Source: Melastoma dodecandrum
Taxonomy: Eukaryota; Streptophyta; Magnoliopsida; Myrtales; Melastomataceae
Length of the DNA: 64,000 nucleotides
Assembly: GCA_029817715.1 (NCBI GenBank)
Contig: JARUPY010000534.1
Location: forward strand, 3,722,501 to 3,786,500
Reading direction: 5' to 3'
Positions 34,857-46,900 of the stretch are shown piece by piece; position 1 is the stretch's first letter, and the number at the start of each line of letters is the position of its first letter. The position numbers and the translations under genes are program-made. The notes under the pieces were generated by a model that saw nothing but the letters and a program-made list of their open reading frames with translations, was not told where the DNA came from and did no database searches.

Positions 34857-36640
34857 ATGAATGAAGAACAGATTTTGAATATGTCATTTACCACTTCCGA
34901 AGAAGTTGAAGAGTTCATTAAAATGTATGCGAGTGTTCATGGGTTTTCAGTTAGGAGAAGAGATCAGCAAAAAATAAGAAACGGTGATTGTGTCATGAGA
35001 AAGTGGATTTGTTCAAGGGAAGGCGAGTGTTCTGATCCAACTGTGTTGACAGCCAGAAGTCTGGTTAGAGCATCTGTGAAGAGAGGTTGCAACCGTTTCT
35101 TCAAAGCGAGAGTGGAGGTTAATGGACAATGGAACTTCGTTGCAGTACAGTTGGAACACAATCATGAGATGGTGAGTGAAGGGTCCTATTTCATGCGAGA
35201 AAGGCGACAAATTTCGGACGAAGATATCACTTTTATCTGTCGAATGCTTGACGTTGGATTTAGACAGTGTGATATTATGCGACTAGTTGTACACGCATCT
35301 GGAGGACACTCACGTGCCGGTTTTCTAATAAAGGACCTGAATAATCGGAAGCTTAAGGAAGAGTCTGCTGGGGTCGTTAGTCGTTGTGATTCCGTCGTTG
35401 CATATCTCCTGTCTAGGAGGAATAGTGACACTGGTATGGCCTTTGAAACATTTGTGGAAAATAATGAAGTGAGTCGCATATATTGGGCAGACAGTACCTC
35501 AATCACTGATTATGAGGCATTCAGCGATGTCGTAGCACTAGATTCCACGTTCAAGACAAACAAGTATGGAATGCAAATGGTGATTATCGTCGGTGTCAAT
35601 CATCATCATCAAACTACTGTCTTTGGGTCTGCGTTGATGAGTAATGAAACTATTGCTGACTACACTTGGCTCCTGCGGACTCATACACAGATCATGGGCG
35701 GCAAACATCCGCTTAGCGTGGTCACAGACGCCGACAAAGCGATGATTGCATCTGTGAAAGAAGTATGGCCAATGTCAAGGCATAGGTTATGTCTTTGGCA
35801 TTTTAGTCGGAACATAAACTGTCGTGTACAGGATCCTACCTTACGAGCTCGTATTATGTATAACAGTAGACCAAGTGAAGAAGTCGAACAGGAGTGGTAT
35901 GCTTTAATGACCCATACAGGGTCCATATCTGTTAGATGGCTACAACAGATATATGCATGTCGGCATATGTGGTGGCAGACATATCTTCAGGGTCATTTTT
36001 GGGCAGAGCTTAGAAGTACTCAACGCTGCGAACGAATGCACAGATATATGAAGGGATATGTAAACAGCAAACATAGACTGCATGATTTCGTATATAATTT
36101 GGAGCATGCTATAGCTGCTTACATTTTGAGACATTTGGTTTTCCATGTGCCCACCTATTCTTGTCAATCCCGAAGCATCTGGTAAACAAAAGGTGGACAA
36201 AGGCAGCAAAGAGCAATACTTATGAATGTCTCTCTAATCGTGAATACGGGGTTGATCGAGCTGATCTACGATAGGGTATTCTAATGGCCGCATGTAGACG
36301 TATGTGTTTTTTGGCATCCCGATCTGACAACGCATCTCGGAAGCTCCAGAAAAGCATTCAATCATTGACGTTGGAGTTGGAGAAGAGTAGTGTCAAAGAT
36401 GAAGGTGGAAGAAAGTTCCATGATCGAGTCGCGTTTAATTTTGCTGACGAGATTCGTCGCGAGTTCGTCATTCATGGAAGCAAGGAAGATTTTGGTATAG
36501 GCCCATCTCAACGACAGTCTAATCGTCGGATCAATGCGGACAATGAAGGTAACGTATGTACTGATTCTTCTTCTGATTCAGAAGGTAATGTCTGCTATGA
36601 AGATAACTCAGTGTATGGACAGCAAAATATGTACACTTAA
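34857..36640 (+). pseudogene. MULE transposase (FAR1/FHY3-related), interrupted
   Basis: Starting at ATG 34857 (open upstream without ATG), the protein has an N-terminal FAR1-type zinc-finger region with KWICSREGEC and LEHNHEM. The MULE catalytic domain follows: VVALDSTFKTNKYGM with the first Asp, FGSALMSNETIADYTWLL, then VVTDADKAM with the second Asp, CLWHFSRNI, and GHFWAELRSTQRCERMHRY with the catalytic Glu. After YNLEHAIAAY the sequence jumps to LRHLVFHV, which looks like the end of a SWIM zinc finger (usually CRHLF). Most of the SWIM domain seems deleted. The frame then shifts: 36185 is a stop, while another frame downstream reads on with the RWTKAAKS-type tail, and the C terminus is open from about 36284 to 36640. 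The damage suggests loss of activity. Confidence 0.88.
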
Positions 36641-37025
36641 TTATAAATTTTCGGCAGCATTTCGGCAGAAACTGGACTATACATCCGCCTGTACATTCCG
36701 TGTTGCATTATCCCCTATCTGCTATTGGGTTCTATTACAGTACATGACCTTACAGAGTTTGCCAAAAAGGAACCACAACAGTCCAGCAAAACGTTGTGCA
36801 ACATCTCGGGAAGATGTTATGGCTGCACACCACGCAAAAATTGCGACACCGAGGCATTGTCCTACTGGTATTTCTTGAGGTGCTGTCCTCAACAGACTTT
36901 TTGCAAGCATAAAACAACTGGATGTAATAACAAAACCAAACATTAACAATGTTTTGTACAGAGTAAACACTTCACTCTAAACTCAATAAATAAGCTAAAC
37001 AAACACTTCACTATAAGTTCTCACC

Positions 37026-37844
37026 AGCAGTAGATGAACGCAACCTCCTATATTCTTTCCCTGATGACTTGAGAATGCCCTCACTTGACTAACAAGATTA
37101 TCAAGCACGTGAGTGGCCCAGTCAAACTTACAAATTGCCGCGACATCCCGTGTGGCTAGTAGGTACTCCTTGTCAATATCGAAGACAGTTGTCGGGCATA
37201 GATAGCATCCTAGTATGAAAAGTACGACCTCCGCCTACCAAAAGTCATCGGGAAAATCTCTTCCCATCATTGTACTTTCAACGGACTTCAGAGATATCTT
37301 CACTCTCTTCAGGTGAAGTTTAAGTTCATCCCGAACGGTCTCCATGTGACCATTAAATGGGACACCGACTTTCGTAGCAGGTAAGCCAATCAGGGCCTCA
37401 ACATCAGCAGACTGCATTCGGTGTTCCACACCGTCAATTACCATTACCCTCTTAACGGGGTCGAACAACTTAAGACAACACTTCAACGCCTTGTGATGAA
37501 CTTGCCTACTTGCCAAATGCAATAGCCCATGAAATCCTAAGTCAGAAAGGGCTGCCCGCTTCGCATCATTAAATGTATTCAGGATAGAAAACAACTTCCG
37601 CGGACTACACCTTGTATAAAGGTACTCCTGAGTAAACACACGAAGACTACCTCAATACTAGAATCATAATGACTCACAACAATGATGGTTCAACATTTAC
37701 CTTGTCTTTACGCAGCCACTTCGCCTTCTCCTTTTTAGAAGAAGCAGAAGCAGGTGTGTTGCCTTCGTTAGGAGCTTCTGGAGGGTGATCACCGAATGCC
37801 TCGGGTGAATTTTCCCCTGGCAATTCTGCAAATTCTTCTTCCAT
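37026..37844 (-). pseudogene. ULP-associated (Kaonashi-type) gene fragment carried by the MULE
   Basis: On the minus strand ATG 37844 opens a 48-codon exon (MEEEFAELPGENSPEAFG.., ending KWLRKDK|GT at 37701). A second block from about 37650 to 37235 encodes RCSPRKLFSILN, LGFHGLLHLASR and DVEALIGLPATK, the pattern found upstream of Ulp1-type cysteine peptidase domains in plant transposon-borne genes. A TAG at 37235-37237 ends it, but the frame continues with similar character (FDIDKEYLLATRDVAAICKF, then GGCVHLLL). The peptidase domain itself, with its His-Asp-Cys triad, is not present. The splice phase between the two blocks does not fit cleanly, so I call it a remnant. Such genes are thought to be cargo of these MULEs; their role is unknown. 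Confidence 0.65.
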
Positions 37845-37974
37845 ATCTGCACTTTCGAAGAAATAACTAAAAAGGAAATCAACTAAAGATCACAAACAGA
37901 ATCAACGGAAACCATATCAAACCGAATCAACTTCACATTACACCCCACTCAAACCAAACAGAATTCAAACCGAA

Positions 37975-38160
37975 CCCCAAATCACCCACGAAACCCACTC
38001 CATCACCCAGTACATCACCCAGTACATCACCCACTCCATCACCCAGTACATCACCCAGTCACACCAAATCACCCACGAAACCACGAAACTGAACACCCAC
38101 TCCATCACCCAGTCCCACTAGAACCGAACACCCACTCCATCACCCAGTCCCACTCGAACC
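37975..38160. repeat. CATCACCCAGTA minisatellite inside the MULE
   Basis: About ten variants of a 12-base unit (CATCACCCAGTA, CCACTCCATCACCC) in irregular succession. Replication slippage is the simplest explanation. Confidence 0.85.
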
Positions 38161-38419
38161 ACTATCAAACCGAAACCCAAATCTGTCACGAAACCTTAAA
38201 CGACTACACACCATCACTGTAAAACTCGACCGACTCAACTAAACCAATAACGAAACCACAATGCAGAAAAAAACCCAACTTACCGCGTCGGACGACCACC
38301 TAATGTCCTACCCATTCCAGCCCTAAACCATAATGGCAGAAGAAAATGGTCGAGAAAGGGAGAAGACGACCACCTGATGTCCTTGCCGTCTAAACCTGGA
38401 GACTAAAAATTTACTACCA

Positions 38420-39009
38420 ATTTACTACCAATTTTACCAACTCAAACACAATTTTACTAAAAATCACAACGAAAGTAGTAAATAATTACTACTTATCGAC
38501 ATAATTTGTATAGTTAAAAGTACTAAATTTTACTACTTTTTATACTATTTTTACGCTGACTTTACTAAAAAGGAGAAATTTAGTAAAGTCAACGGAGAAG
38601 TAGTAAAAAAAGTAGTAAAATTTACTACTTTTTTTACTACATCTCCGCTGACTTTCCTAAAAGTGTGGTTTTCTTAGTAAAGTCAACGAAATGTAGTAAA
38701 AAATGTAGTAAATTTTACTACTTTTTTTACTACTTCTCCGTTGACTTTACTAAAAATGAGGTTTTAGTAAAGTCAGCGTAAAAGTAGTAAAATTGCACTG
38801 CGGTGAACAGTTCAGAAGTAGTAAAATTTACGACATTTTATACTACATTTTCGTTGACTTTACTAAAAGAAGACCAAAAAGTAGTAAAATTTACTACTTT
38901 TGCGTTGACTTGAGTAGTAACGGTTAACTTTTAGTAAAATTTACTACTAATTTTAGTATTAATTAGTAAACTACGTAAGTCTCACGTGCACGTACCGTTA
39001 GCCGCTTCC
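38420..39009 (-). repeat. MULE right terminal inverted repeat
   Basis: The reverse complement matches 33312-33890 with only scattered single-base differences and one or two small indels. The outermost 100 bases differ at about one position. Confidence 0.9.
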
Positions 39010-39013
39010 ATAA

Positions 39014-39021
39014 TATATAAA
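39014..39021 (+). promoter_or_regulatory. Possible TATA box of the former U2AF65 gene
   Basis: TATATAAA overlaps the right MULE target duplication, 50-60 bases before the point where copia entered. If the copia is removed, this box would lie about 120 bases upstream of the U2AF ATG. Tentative. Confidence 0.35.
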
Positions 39022-39072
39022 ATGCCCGCCGGCGGGCAAATTGTCATCAGCCGGGCATCGGAGAACGAACCA

Positions 39073-39292
39073 TGACGCAGAGAAAGGGAAAAAAATAAAA
39101 TTTTGTTATTTTATTGTCTTTTAGTGATGTCTTATATATTGTTCATGTAACTTGGACCTACGGTAGGTTTTACACTTCATTTATAAGAACAAGCCCTATC
39201 CAGCAACTCATGCAGCCACCTTCTTCAACTTGTCTTCTGCATTACTGATGGAACCACCTTTCTCTTACTTTTCCAGCCTTCTTTCTTCACAC
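39073..39292 (-). repeat. Copia 3' LTR
   Basis: On the minus strand it starts TGTGAAGAAAGAAGG after the purine tract and ends TCTGCGTCA. Its first 70 bases are about 85-90 percent like 43756-43835, by eye. Confidence 0.7.
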
Positions 39293-42200
39293 TCCCCTCA
39301 AGATGAGTATAAATGTCTTTCATGCTCATCTTGGACTTCAGCCAATGGAATCTGGGACCCGGAAAACCTTTGGTGAATAAATATGCCACTTGCATTGTAG
39401 AGGACACATGATGCAACTGTATCAGCTCACTCTGCAGCTTTTCTCGCACAAAATGGCAATCCAACTCGATATGTTTTGTTCTTTTATAGCATACAGGATT
39501 TTTAGCTATATAATCGCAGATTGATTGTCACAATTCACATGAACAGGCCTTTGAACATGCACACCAAACTCCTTCAAAACTGCAGTTAACCAAATCACTT
39601 CACACGTGGCTGCTCCCAACGCCCTGTATTCTGCCTCAGCTGAACCTCTCGCCATAGTGGGCTGTTTCCTTGTTTTCCAGCTAACAACAGAGCCTCCCGA
39701 GTAGATACAGTAACCAGAAATGGATTTTTTAGTAACAGGACAGCTTCCCCAGTCACTATCATGTTTCGCATCAAAAAATATTTCATCACCTGGTGATTCT
39801 TTGATGAACTTGAGAACCTGAAAAGCTGCCTTGAGATGTACATCAGTGGGACTTGCCATGAATTTAGTAAGCACTTGCACAGAGTACATAATGTCTGGTC
39901 TAGTTAATGTCAGATACATCAACTTTCCAACTAGACGTCTGTATGCTGCAGGATCTGCCACAGGTGTCCCCTCTTCCTTTGACATCCTGTGATTGGGCAT
40001 GATTGGTACAGTTGTTGGTTTTGCTGCCAACACATTATGTTCCTAAAGCAACTCCAATGCATATTTTCACTGAGATAAAACTATCCCAGATTTTGACCTT
40101 GCCAATTCCAAACCAAGAAAGTATTTAAGCTTACCTAAGTCCTTAAGCTTAAATATTGTGGATAAGTAGGCTTTAAAACTCTCTATGACTTCCATATTAG
40201 GTCCTGCAAGTGCTATATCATCGACATAGATTAAAAGTTCTATAAAATCTTCACATGTACCCTTTATGAACAAAGAGTAATCAGATTTTGACTGTATGAG
40301 CCCATATTCAGCCAAGGCTACCACAAACTTCGAGTTCCATTATCTTGATGTCTGTTTTAAACCATAAGAGACTTTTGCAGTTTACATACTACTCTTGTCT
40401 CCCCCTTAACATGCAAATGATCAGTCTTTAAACCATCCGGAAACACCATGTACACTTCCTCATCTAAATCTCCATTAAGAAAAGCATTATTGACATCAAG
40501 CTGACATAAATGCCACTGATGCATTACAGTTAAGGCTAAAACCACCCACACAGTAGAATGCTTCGCAACCGGACTAAAGGTATCAGTGTAATATATACCT
40601 TCACGTTGTGTATATCCTTTTGCTACTAACCGAGCTTTATATTTGTTGATGCTACCATCTGCATTGAATTTGGTTTTGAAAATCCACTTATAACCAATAG
40701 GAACCTTTCCTCTAGGCAATCCAGCCAAGGTCCAGGTGCAATTCTCAGTTAGAGCAGTCAACTCTGCCTCAATAGCCTTGCACCGGTGCTCATATTGGAC
40801 AACCCCAGAAAAACTATTGGGATCAGGTTGTGACATGATGTTAACAGCAAAAACTCTATGTGAAGAGGAGAGATTGGAATAGTGCAAGTAGTTTTGTATA
40901 GGAAACTGTAAAGAACTACCTGTGTGATGATGACAAATTGACTTTGCTAAAGAGAGAGTAAGGCCATGATGATAGTCCTGCAGATAGGTAGGAAGGTGTC
41001 TTTGCCGAGTACTTTTCCTAAGACCATCTGTAACTATTTGAGCATCTAATGAATTGTCTGTGTGTATGCTTGTTGTATCATGCGAATGAGAAGATCTTGA
41101 ATGACCCAAATCAATCAAAGATGTTTCCAGAGTTTGAGTAGGCAGAGGTAAAACAGAATTATTGTCAGTAGATATATTTAAGTTAGCTTGTTCTACAAAA
41201 GGACAATTACTTTCATAGAATATCACATCTCTGAAAATAAAGATGGAACCTGAATGCAGATCATAAACTTTATATCCCTTGGTACCAACATGGTAACCCA
41301 GAAAAACACACTGAACTGCTCTTGGATCAAATTTTGTACGACCTTGTTTTAATGTTGATGCAAAGCAAAGGCAACCAAAAACCTCTAAATGATTGAAGTC
41401 TGGGAGTTTAAGATATAAAACCTCAAAAGGTGTTTTGTTATCTAGTGTATGTGTAGGCAGCCTGTTTATAAGGTGGATAGCAGTTAAAACTGCTTCTCCC
41501 CAAATATGTAAAAGAACTCCATATTGGAAAAGCAAGGCTCTGGCCACATTAAGTATATGCTGATGCTTTCTCTCTACTATCCCATTTTGTTGGGGTGTTT
41601 CAACACAACTTGTATGATGCAATATTCCTTTTTTATTATAAAATTCAGTGGTGAAAAACTCAGAACCATTATCTGTTCGAATTATCTTGACTTGTGTGCT
41701 AAATTGAGCTTCTACCATAGTGCAAAAACTCTTTATAACACGAGAGGCTTCAGATTTCATTTTTAAAAGATATATCCATGTAAATCGACTGTAATCATCT
41801 ACAATTGTGAGGAAATACTTATATCATGCAAGTGTTTGTGATGATGGTCCCCATATGTCACAATGAATTAACTCAAAACAACATTTGGTATTCTGGGAAT
41901 GTATTGGAAAAACAAGTCGTTTATGTTTTGCAAGATGACACACAGAACAAACATCTGTCTGGCATGAACTGAAATCTTTGCATGCTGATATATGTCTAAG
42001 TGCATCTTTAGATGGATGACCCAACCTATAATGTCAAACTCTATAATCAGACATGCTGCTATTACTAGTAACTGTTGTGTAACTATACTTGGCACCAACA
42101 CCTTCTTGATCTTTCTGTAGGACATATAATCCTTACCCTCTTTCCTCAGTAAGTCCAATCGCCTTCCAAGTGGACAGGTCTTGAATGAAACAGAAGGTTT

Positions 42201-43660
42201 TGTGAAACAAAAGGGAATATAGACCAGATTTAATAAGTTGGCTAACTGAAATCAGATTCAAACGAAATGAAGGAATGTATAAGACATTTGTGAGCAAGAA
42301 ACCTTCATGAAGGACCACCTCACCAATGTGGGTGACCTGAATTGTTTGGCCATTTGGAAGAGAAACTGAAGTTTGACTTACAGAATGGTATTTATGAAAT
42401 AAGGATAAACTGTTTGCAATATGGTCTGTTGCACCAGAGTCTATTATCCACTGATTTGATAAATTTAGAGAAAGACTTGCACAATAAATGTCTGCTAGTG
42501 TAGAATAAGATTTAAAGGACTCAGAAGCAATATTGGAAGATAAAGAAGGTGGTTTGACAGAAGTAGCAGGTGATGGCAAAGATGAAACAGCAGAAATAAT
42601 TTTGAGTTGTTCTCCTTGAGCATTGAGCAAGTTCATGAGTCTTTGTAACTGCTCCTTTACTTCATTGATTTCTGTACCTTGTGAATTGCATGTTCTTTCC
42701 CCATCTACTACAGCAGCCACTATTTTATACTCTGTGTCATATCCTCTGCCTCTTCTTCCCCCAGGCATGTTGTTAGGATAGCCTATCAGCTGAAAACATT
42801 TCTACTTAGTGTGTCATCTCTTTCCACAGTGGCTGCACATGGCATCAATCCTTCGTTGTTGCTTCTTTCTGAGGTCTTGTGCATGAACTGGTGCAGTAGG
42901 TGCAATAAAAGCCATGGAATCTGTTTTAAACCCCAGTCTTCCAAGCTTCACCTCTCTTGCGTTTCTATATGATTCCTCTTGCACAACCATATTATAAACT
43001 TCATCAAGATTTGGAAATGGCCTCAACCCCATAACTCTACTTTTTAACACATCAAAATCTTCACTACATCACTACATTTGATCATCCACAAATTTATTAA
43101 AACAAACATCACTACACTTCCCACAAGAGCAATGTGGCAGTGGCCTCACGTGCTTCAATTCCTCCTAAATTCCATTTAGCTCAGAATAATATTCATCCAC
43201 AGTTTTGTTACTCTGCACCACGGTCATTACCAGATACTGAAGCTTACTAATCTTGGTTCTATCCGGCATAGCATATCGTTTCTTCAAAACTTCCCACACT
43301 TCAGACGCAACATTCATAAAAAATACATTGCTCTCGCTATGGCTTCTATCACAAACCGCAAAAGCCAAGAAACAACTAGCGTATTACATCTCTTCCAGGT
43401 CGGGTATATCGCATCCTGAACATCAAGTACTGGAATGCTACCATCGATGAAGCCGATTTTATTTCTGAACAATAGCGCCGTCTCAAAGGACCTCACCCAG
43501 GTGAAGTAATTCATACCAGTGAGAGGCGGTATATCCGTAACTGAGCTCAGCGTGTCCCCTTGCTGCTGAAAGAATAGTGCAGCCGGATCCTCCATCACCA
43601 GCAGAAATCTGTCTGAATTCATCTCTGCTTGCACCACTCTACGTCCTGTCTTCATATGTT
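39225..43660 (-). pseudogene. Copia gag-pol remnant
   Basis: Pieces in order from the right: gag N terminus with LTGMNYFTWVRSFETAL (about 43550-43500), gag middle (43368-43165 and 43050-42814), zinc knuckle CSHCGKR, protease with WIIDSGATDH (about 42460), GAG-pre-integrase with a histidine/cysteine finger (CSVCHLAKHKR), integrase with IRTDNGSEF and PQQNGIVERKHQ, RT with KARLVAKGYTQREG, QLDVNNAFLNGDL and YVDDIAL, and RNase H with GSAEAEYRALG. At least five frame changes or stops separate these blocks, near 43314, 43050, 42133, 41760, 40340 and 40050. The protein is not restorable from one event. Confidence 0.9.
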
Positions 43661-43726
43661 CGGCTTCTTGCCCTGACCGACTTCCGACGATTACTGTAGC
43701 AAATGACCGGCACTCTGATACGATGA

Positions 43727-43835
43727 TAGAAAAGAACGGAGAAAACAAAATTCTATGCAGTCAACTTGTCTTCTGCATTACTAATGGAACCAGCCCTTTC
43801 TCTTGCTTTTCCGGTCTTCTTTCTTCGTACGAATC
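43727..43835 (-). repeat. Copia 5' LTR, internally deleted
   Basis: The outer 70 bases and the last 30 bases match the 3' LTR, but the middle (about 110 bp after GACAAGTTG) is missing. The loss of the LTR centre would remove the promoter. Confidence 0.6.
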
Positions 43836-43901
43836 AGACCAAACCCTCAACCTAGTCTCCCAAACTCTAGTTCTTCCCCCGGGTCATCAAACCCGCGATC
43901 G

Positions 43902-46900
43902 ATGGAGGACGACGAAGCCGGCCGTTACGACGGCAACGGAGAAGACTCCGACGGGTACAACGGCGGTGCGGACGATCTCAGTGGCGATTTCAAGTCCCAG
44001 TCTTTTCAGGACTATGGAAGGGAGATTCCCAAGGGCAATGACAAGGAAAGAGATCGGGGACGTGGCAAGGACAGAGAAAGGGACCGGGAACGCGGCCGTG
44101 GGGGACCGAGATAGAGACCGTGACAAGGACAGGGATAGGGACAGACCGTGACATTGATCGAGATAGGCATCTCCGGGAACGACACAGGGATAGAGATCGG
44201 AGCGAGAGAATAGAACGGGGAAGAGACAGAGACGATGACGATGACTATCACCGAAGCCGGGACTATGCCAGGTATGCCAGGAACTGAATTCCCTTCATTT
44301 TGATCTTGTTACTGCATACATTTCCCTTTTTTCTTTCCAGGAATTATAGTTAAGTCTGTGTTTGCTATTTTGATTGTTTCCAGTCTGGTAATTGATGCAT
44401 AGTTTTTTATGTTTTACTGCACAGGCATAGGGATTATGGAAGACGCAGAGAGGAGTAGTGTCGGCATCTCTCTGGATCAAGAGGTAGATCAGAGCATCAG
44501 TCATCTCGTTCTCGTTCTCCCTCCAAGAGGTATGCCTCCTGCTGCTGTTGCCTTCAGATGATTAATCATTGGATGGCTATGACTTCCTTTCATACCTTAC
44601 CTGAGAGATTGTAAATGGTCTAAACTTTTCAAAACCATGTCTTTAGCAGTTCCATCTGCTCTGCATATTCCCATATGAACTATCATCTTTTGTTTTTTTG
44701 TAAAACTATCTCTCGGAATGTACAATCATGACATTTCAAAACTTGTTCAGAAAACAATCTCATCATGGTGATAGCCAATGCATGTTTGAGCCTTGGAGTA
44801 AGAGCGGGCGCTGTGTGTATTTCTAAGTTTTCAATGTACCGTAGATCACACTATCAAAATATAGGACAATTTGCATATGACGAATTACTAATTCAACCAA
44901 TGCAACCAGCTATTGCATGTGATTGATTTATTTGCTTTTGCAGCTTGTAAACCCTGATTGCTACTGCTGCTTTTTTGTTTCTGTTTGATTCTCTTTTCTT
45001 CAGTATTATTTGGGGATATCTGTCGGGTAATTTTAGTTTTTTGTGTTTTTGTAGTCTCATTTGATTTCAAGTAGTGAGTTCTTTGTTGTTTTTTATTAAT
45101 TCATGTTGTGCTGATATACATCATTACAGCGAAAGAGTGAGTGGTTTCGATATGGCTCCCCTTACTCCAACACTTCTGGCTACTGTAGCCCCTGTCGCTG
45201 CTGCTGCTGCAGGTATATTCACCATCTGCTCTACCTGCTAATCGATAACAACCGTGGCTTTCCTTTTCCTTTGATATAGTGTGGAAAGTTTCGATCAAAT
45301 AGGATGGTATCATTTGGTAAGCTGTTTTTGTTTCTCAGGTTTTAATGTCGCTGTATAATGCTCCAGGCCCTCAGCGTATACTGTTTACAGTTACTTCCTT
45401 TGTAAAATAATTCTGGAACTGAGAGGATTTTTATTTGCTGTTGTTTTGTGGTGTTTGTTTGTTTCAATGTCTTATCTTATGTATAAGAAGGCATTGTCGG
45501 GGTACTTGCCCCACTCTGCTGACAATTTGCGTGAGCCAACTACTCTAGCTTTTATTACCTGAAGGAATCAATCACCGGTATGATGGATTTTGATCGCATT
45601 CTTGCTACAGTATTACCTCTTTAGGTTGTTTTTCTATTCACTGTTGCTAAGCTTTGACTCAATAATAATAATAATTTATACTTAAATTGGACCACTTCCT
45701 ATGGAATGTATCCGGACCAATTATAGTTTTAATAATTTAATGACAATTTCATGGCTCACAAGGAAGTTTAAGGAAAGCAGCAATCATAAGTTAAGGCTGG
45801 TCAGCAATCATAAGTTAAGGCTGGTAGAGTTATGTCAGTGGTTTTGTATCCTGTCTAAGGAGGCTCGATTACATTTTAATTTGCAGGTCAAGTTCCAGGG
45901 ACACCCCAGCTATTCCTGGAATGTTTCCAAACATGTTTCCGTTGGCTGGCCAGGTATCTATCATTATCTCTTGCATATTTTGATACTCGGTGAGGTGTTA
46001 TGTCCTAATTATTGTTTTGTTCATTTCTATGCTGCAGTCTGGCACTCTTCCTATCATGCCAGTTCAAGCCATGACTCAACAGGTATGCTTTAGAGAAGTT
46101 CAAGTAATTTTCCACTATCCTACTTTGACTGGGCCAAATTGTTGTACCTTTGATCATTTTTGCACAGGCTACTAGGCATGCTAGGCGAGTGTACGTTGGA
46201 GGACTTCCGCCCTCAGGCAAACAGGCGTGTATATCCATTCTCTTTTTCCTTTTCATTGGCTGGAAAACTGCTTGGTTGGCTAATCCAAGTTACTTGGATT
46301 AGTGTTTTCTGTTTTTAAAAAGTTCATAGCTAATTAGTTTTTGTTTTTCATACAGTCAGTTGCAACGTTTTTCAGCCAGGTAATGGCTGCAATTGGAGGG
46401 AATACAGCTGGTCCAGGTATTGTCTTTATCCACTTTCTTTTGTGATTGATTTCTAGATGCACTTTTGGGAAGGCTTGAAGCCGGATTTGTTGTTTCTTTT
46501 TCTTTTTTCTTAAAGGGGACGCCGTTGTCAATGTTTACATCATTCACGAAAAGAAATTTGCTTTTGTTGAAATGAGATCTGTGGAGGAGGCAAGTAATGC
46601 AATGGCTCTGGATGGCATCATATTCGAGGTAATCCAGTTAACATACCTTCTTGTTTATTCTGGTTTCACATTCAAATTGAAATATCATCTTGTTACTTTT
46701 TAATATTTTTTCCATGATTTCCCTGTTTGAAATATTCCAGGGCGCACCTGTTAAGGTCAGGAGGCCAAGTGACTACAACCCTTCACTTGCTGCCTCTCTT
46801 GGTCCCAGCCAACCAAATCCCAATTTGAACCTCGCCGCTGTCGGTCTGACCCCTGGTTCATCTGGTGGACTAGAAGGACCTGACCGGATCTTCGTCGGTG

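Larger units (their letters stand above)
33312..39009. mobile_element. Mutator-like element (MULE), 5.7 kb, with long TIRs and 9-bp target duplication
   Basis: Both ends start GGAAGCGGCTAACGG. The same nine bases, ATAATATAT, flank it at 33303-33311 and 39010-39018. The TIRs run about 580-590 bp and are almost identical. Inside are a FAR1-type transposase (34857-36640, plus) and a ULP-associated ORF (37026-37844, minus), a pairing known from Kaonashi-type plant MULEs. Perfect duplication and near-identical TIRs indicate a young insertion. The transposase is nevertheless damaged, so this copy probably moved with help from another. It landed about 900 bp upstream of the IDD gene and in the promoter of the U2AF65 pseudogene. 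Confidence 0.92.
39073..43835 (-). mobile_element. Ty1/copia retrotransposon, minus strand, heavily degraded
   Basis: Reading leftwards: a shortened 5' LTR, a decayed tRNA-Met primer site (near 43704-43724, CGTATCAGAG), gag, zinc knuckle, protease, integrase, reverse transcriptase, RNase H, a purine tract next to GAGGGGAGTGTG, and the 3' LTR. The order protease-integrase-RT is diagnostic for copia. The flanks after CA and before TG read like GGTTCG and GATTCG, a possible target duplication with one mismatch. The insertion lies between the U2AF65 promoter and its start codon. Confidence 0.88.

Noticed and set aside
37975..38160. CRISPR-like spaced repeat
   Set aside because: The 12-base units are contiguous and irregular, without unique spacers, in a plant transposon; this is a minisatellite.
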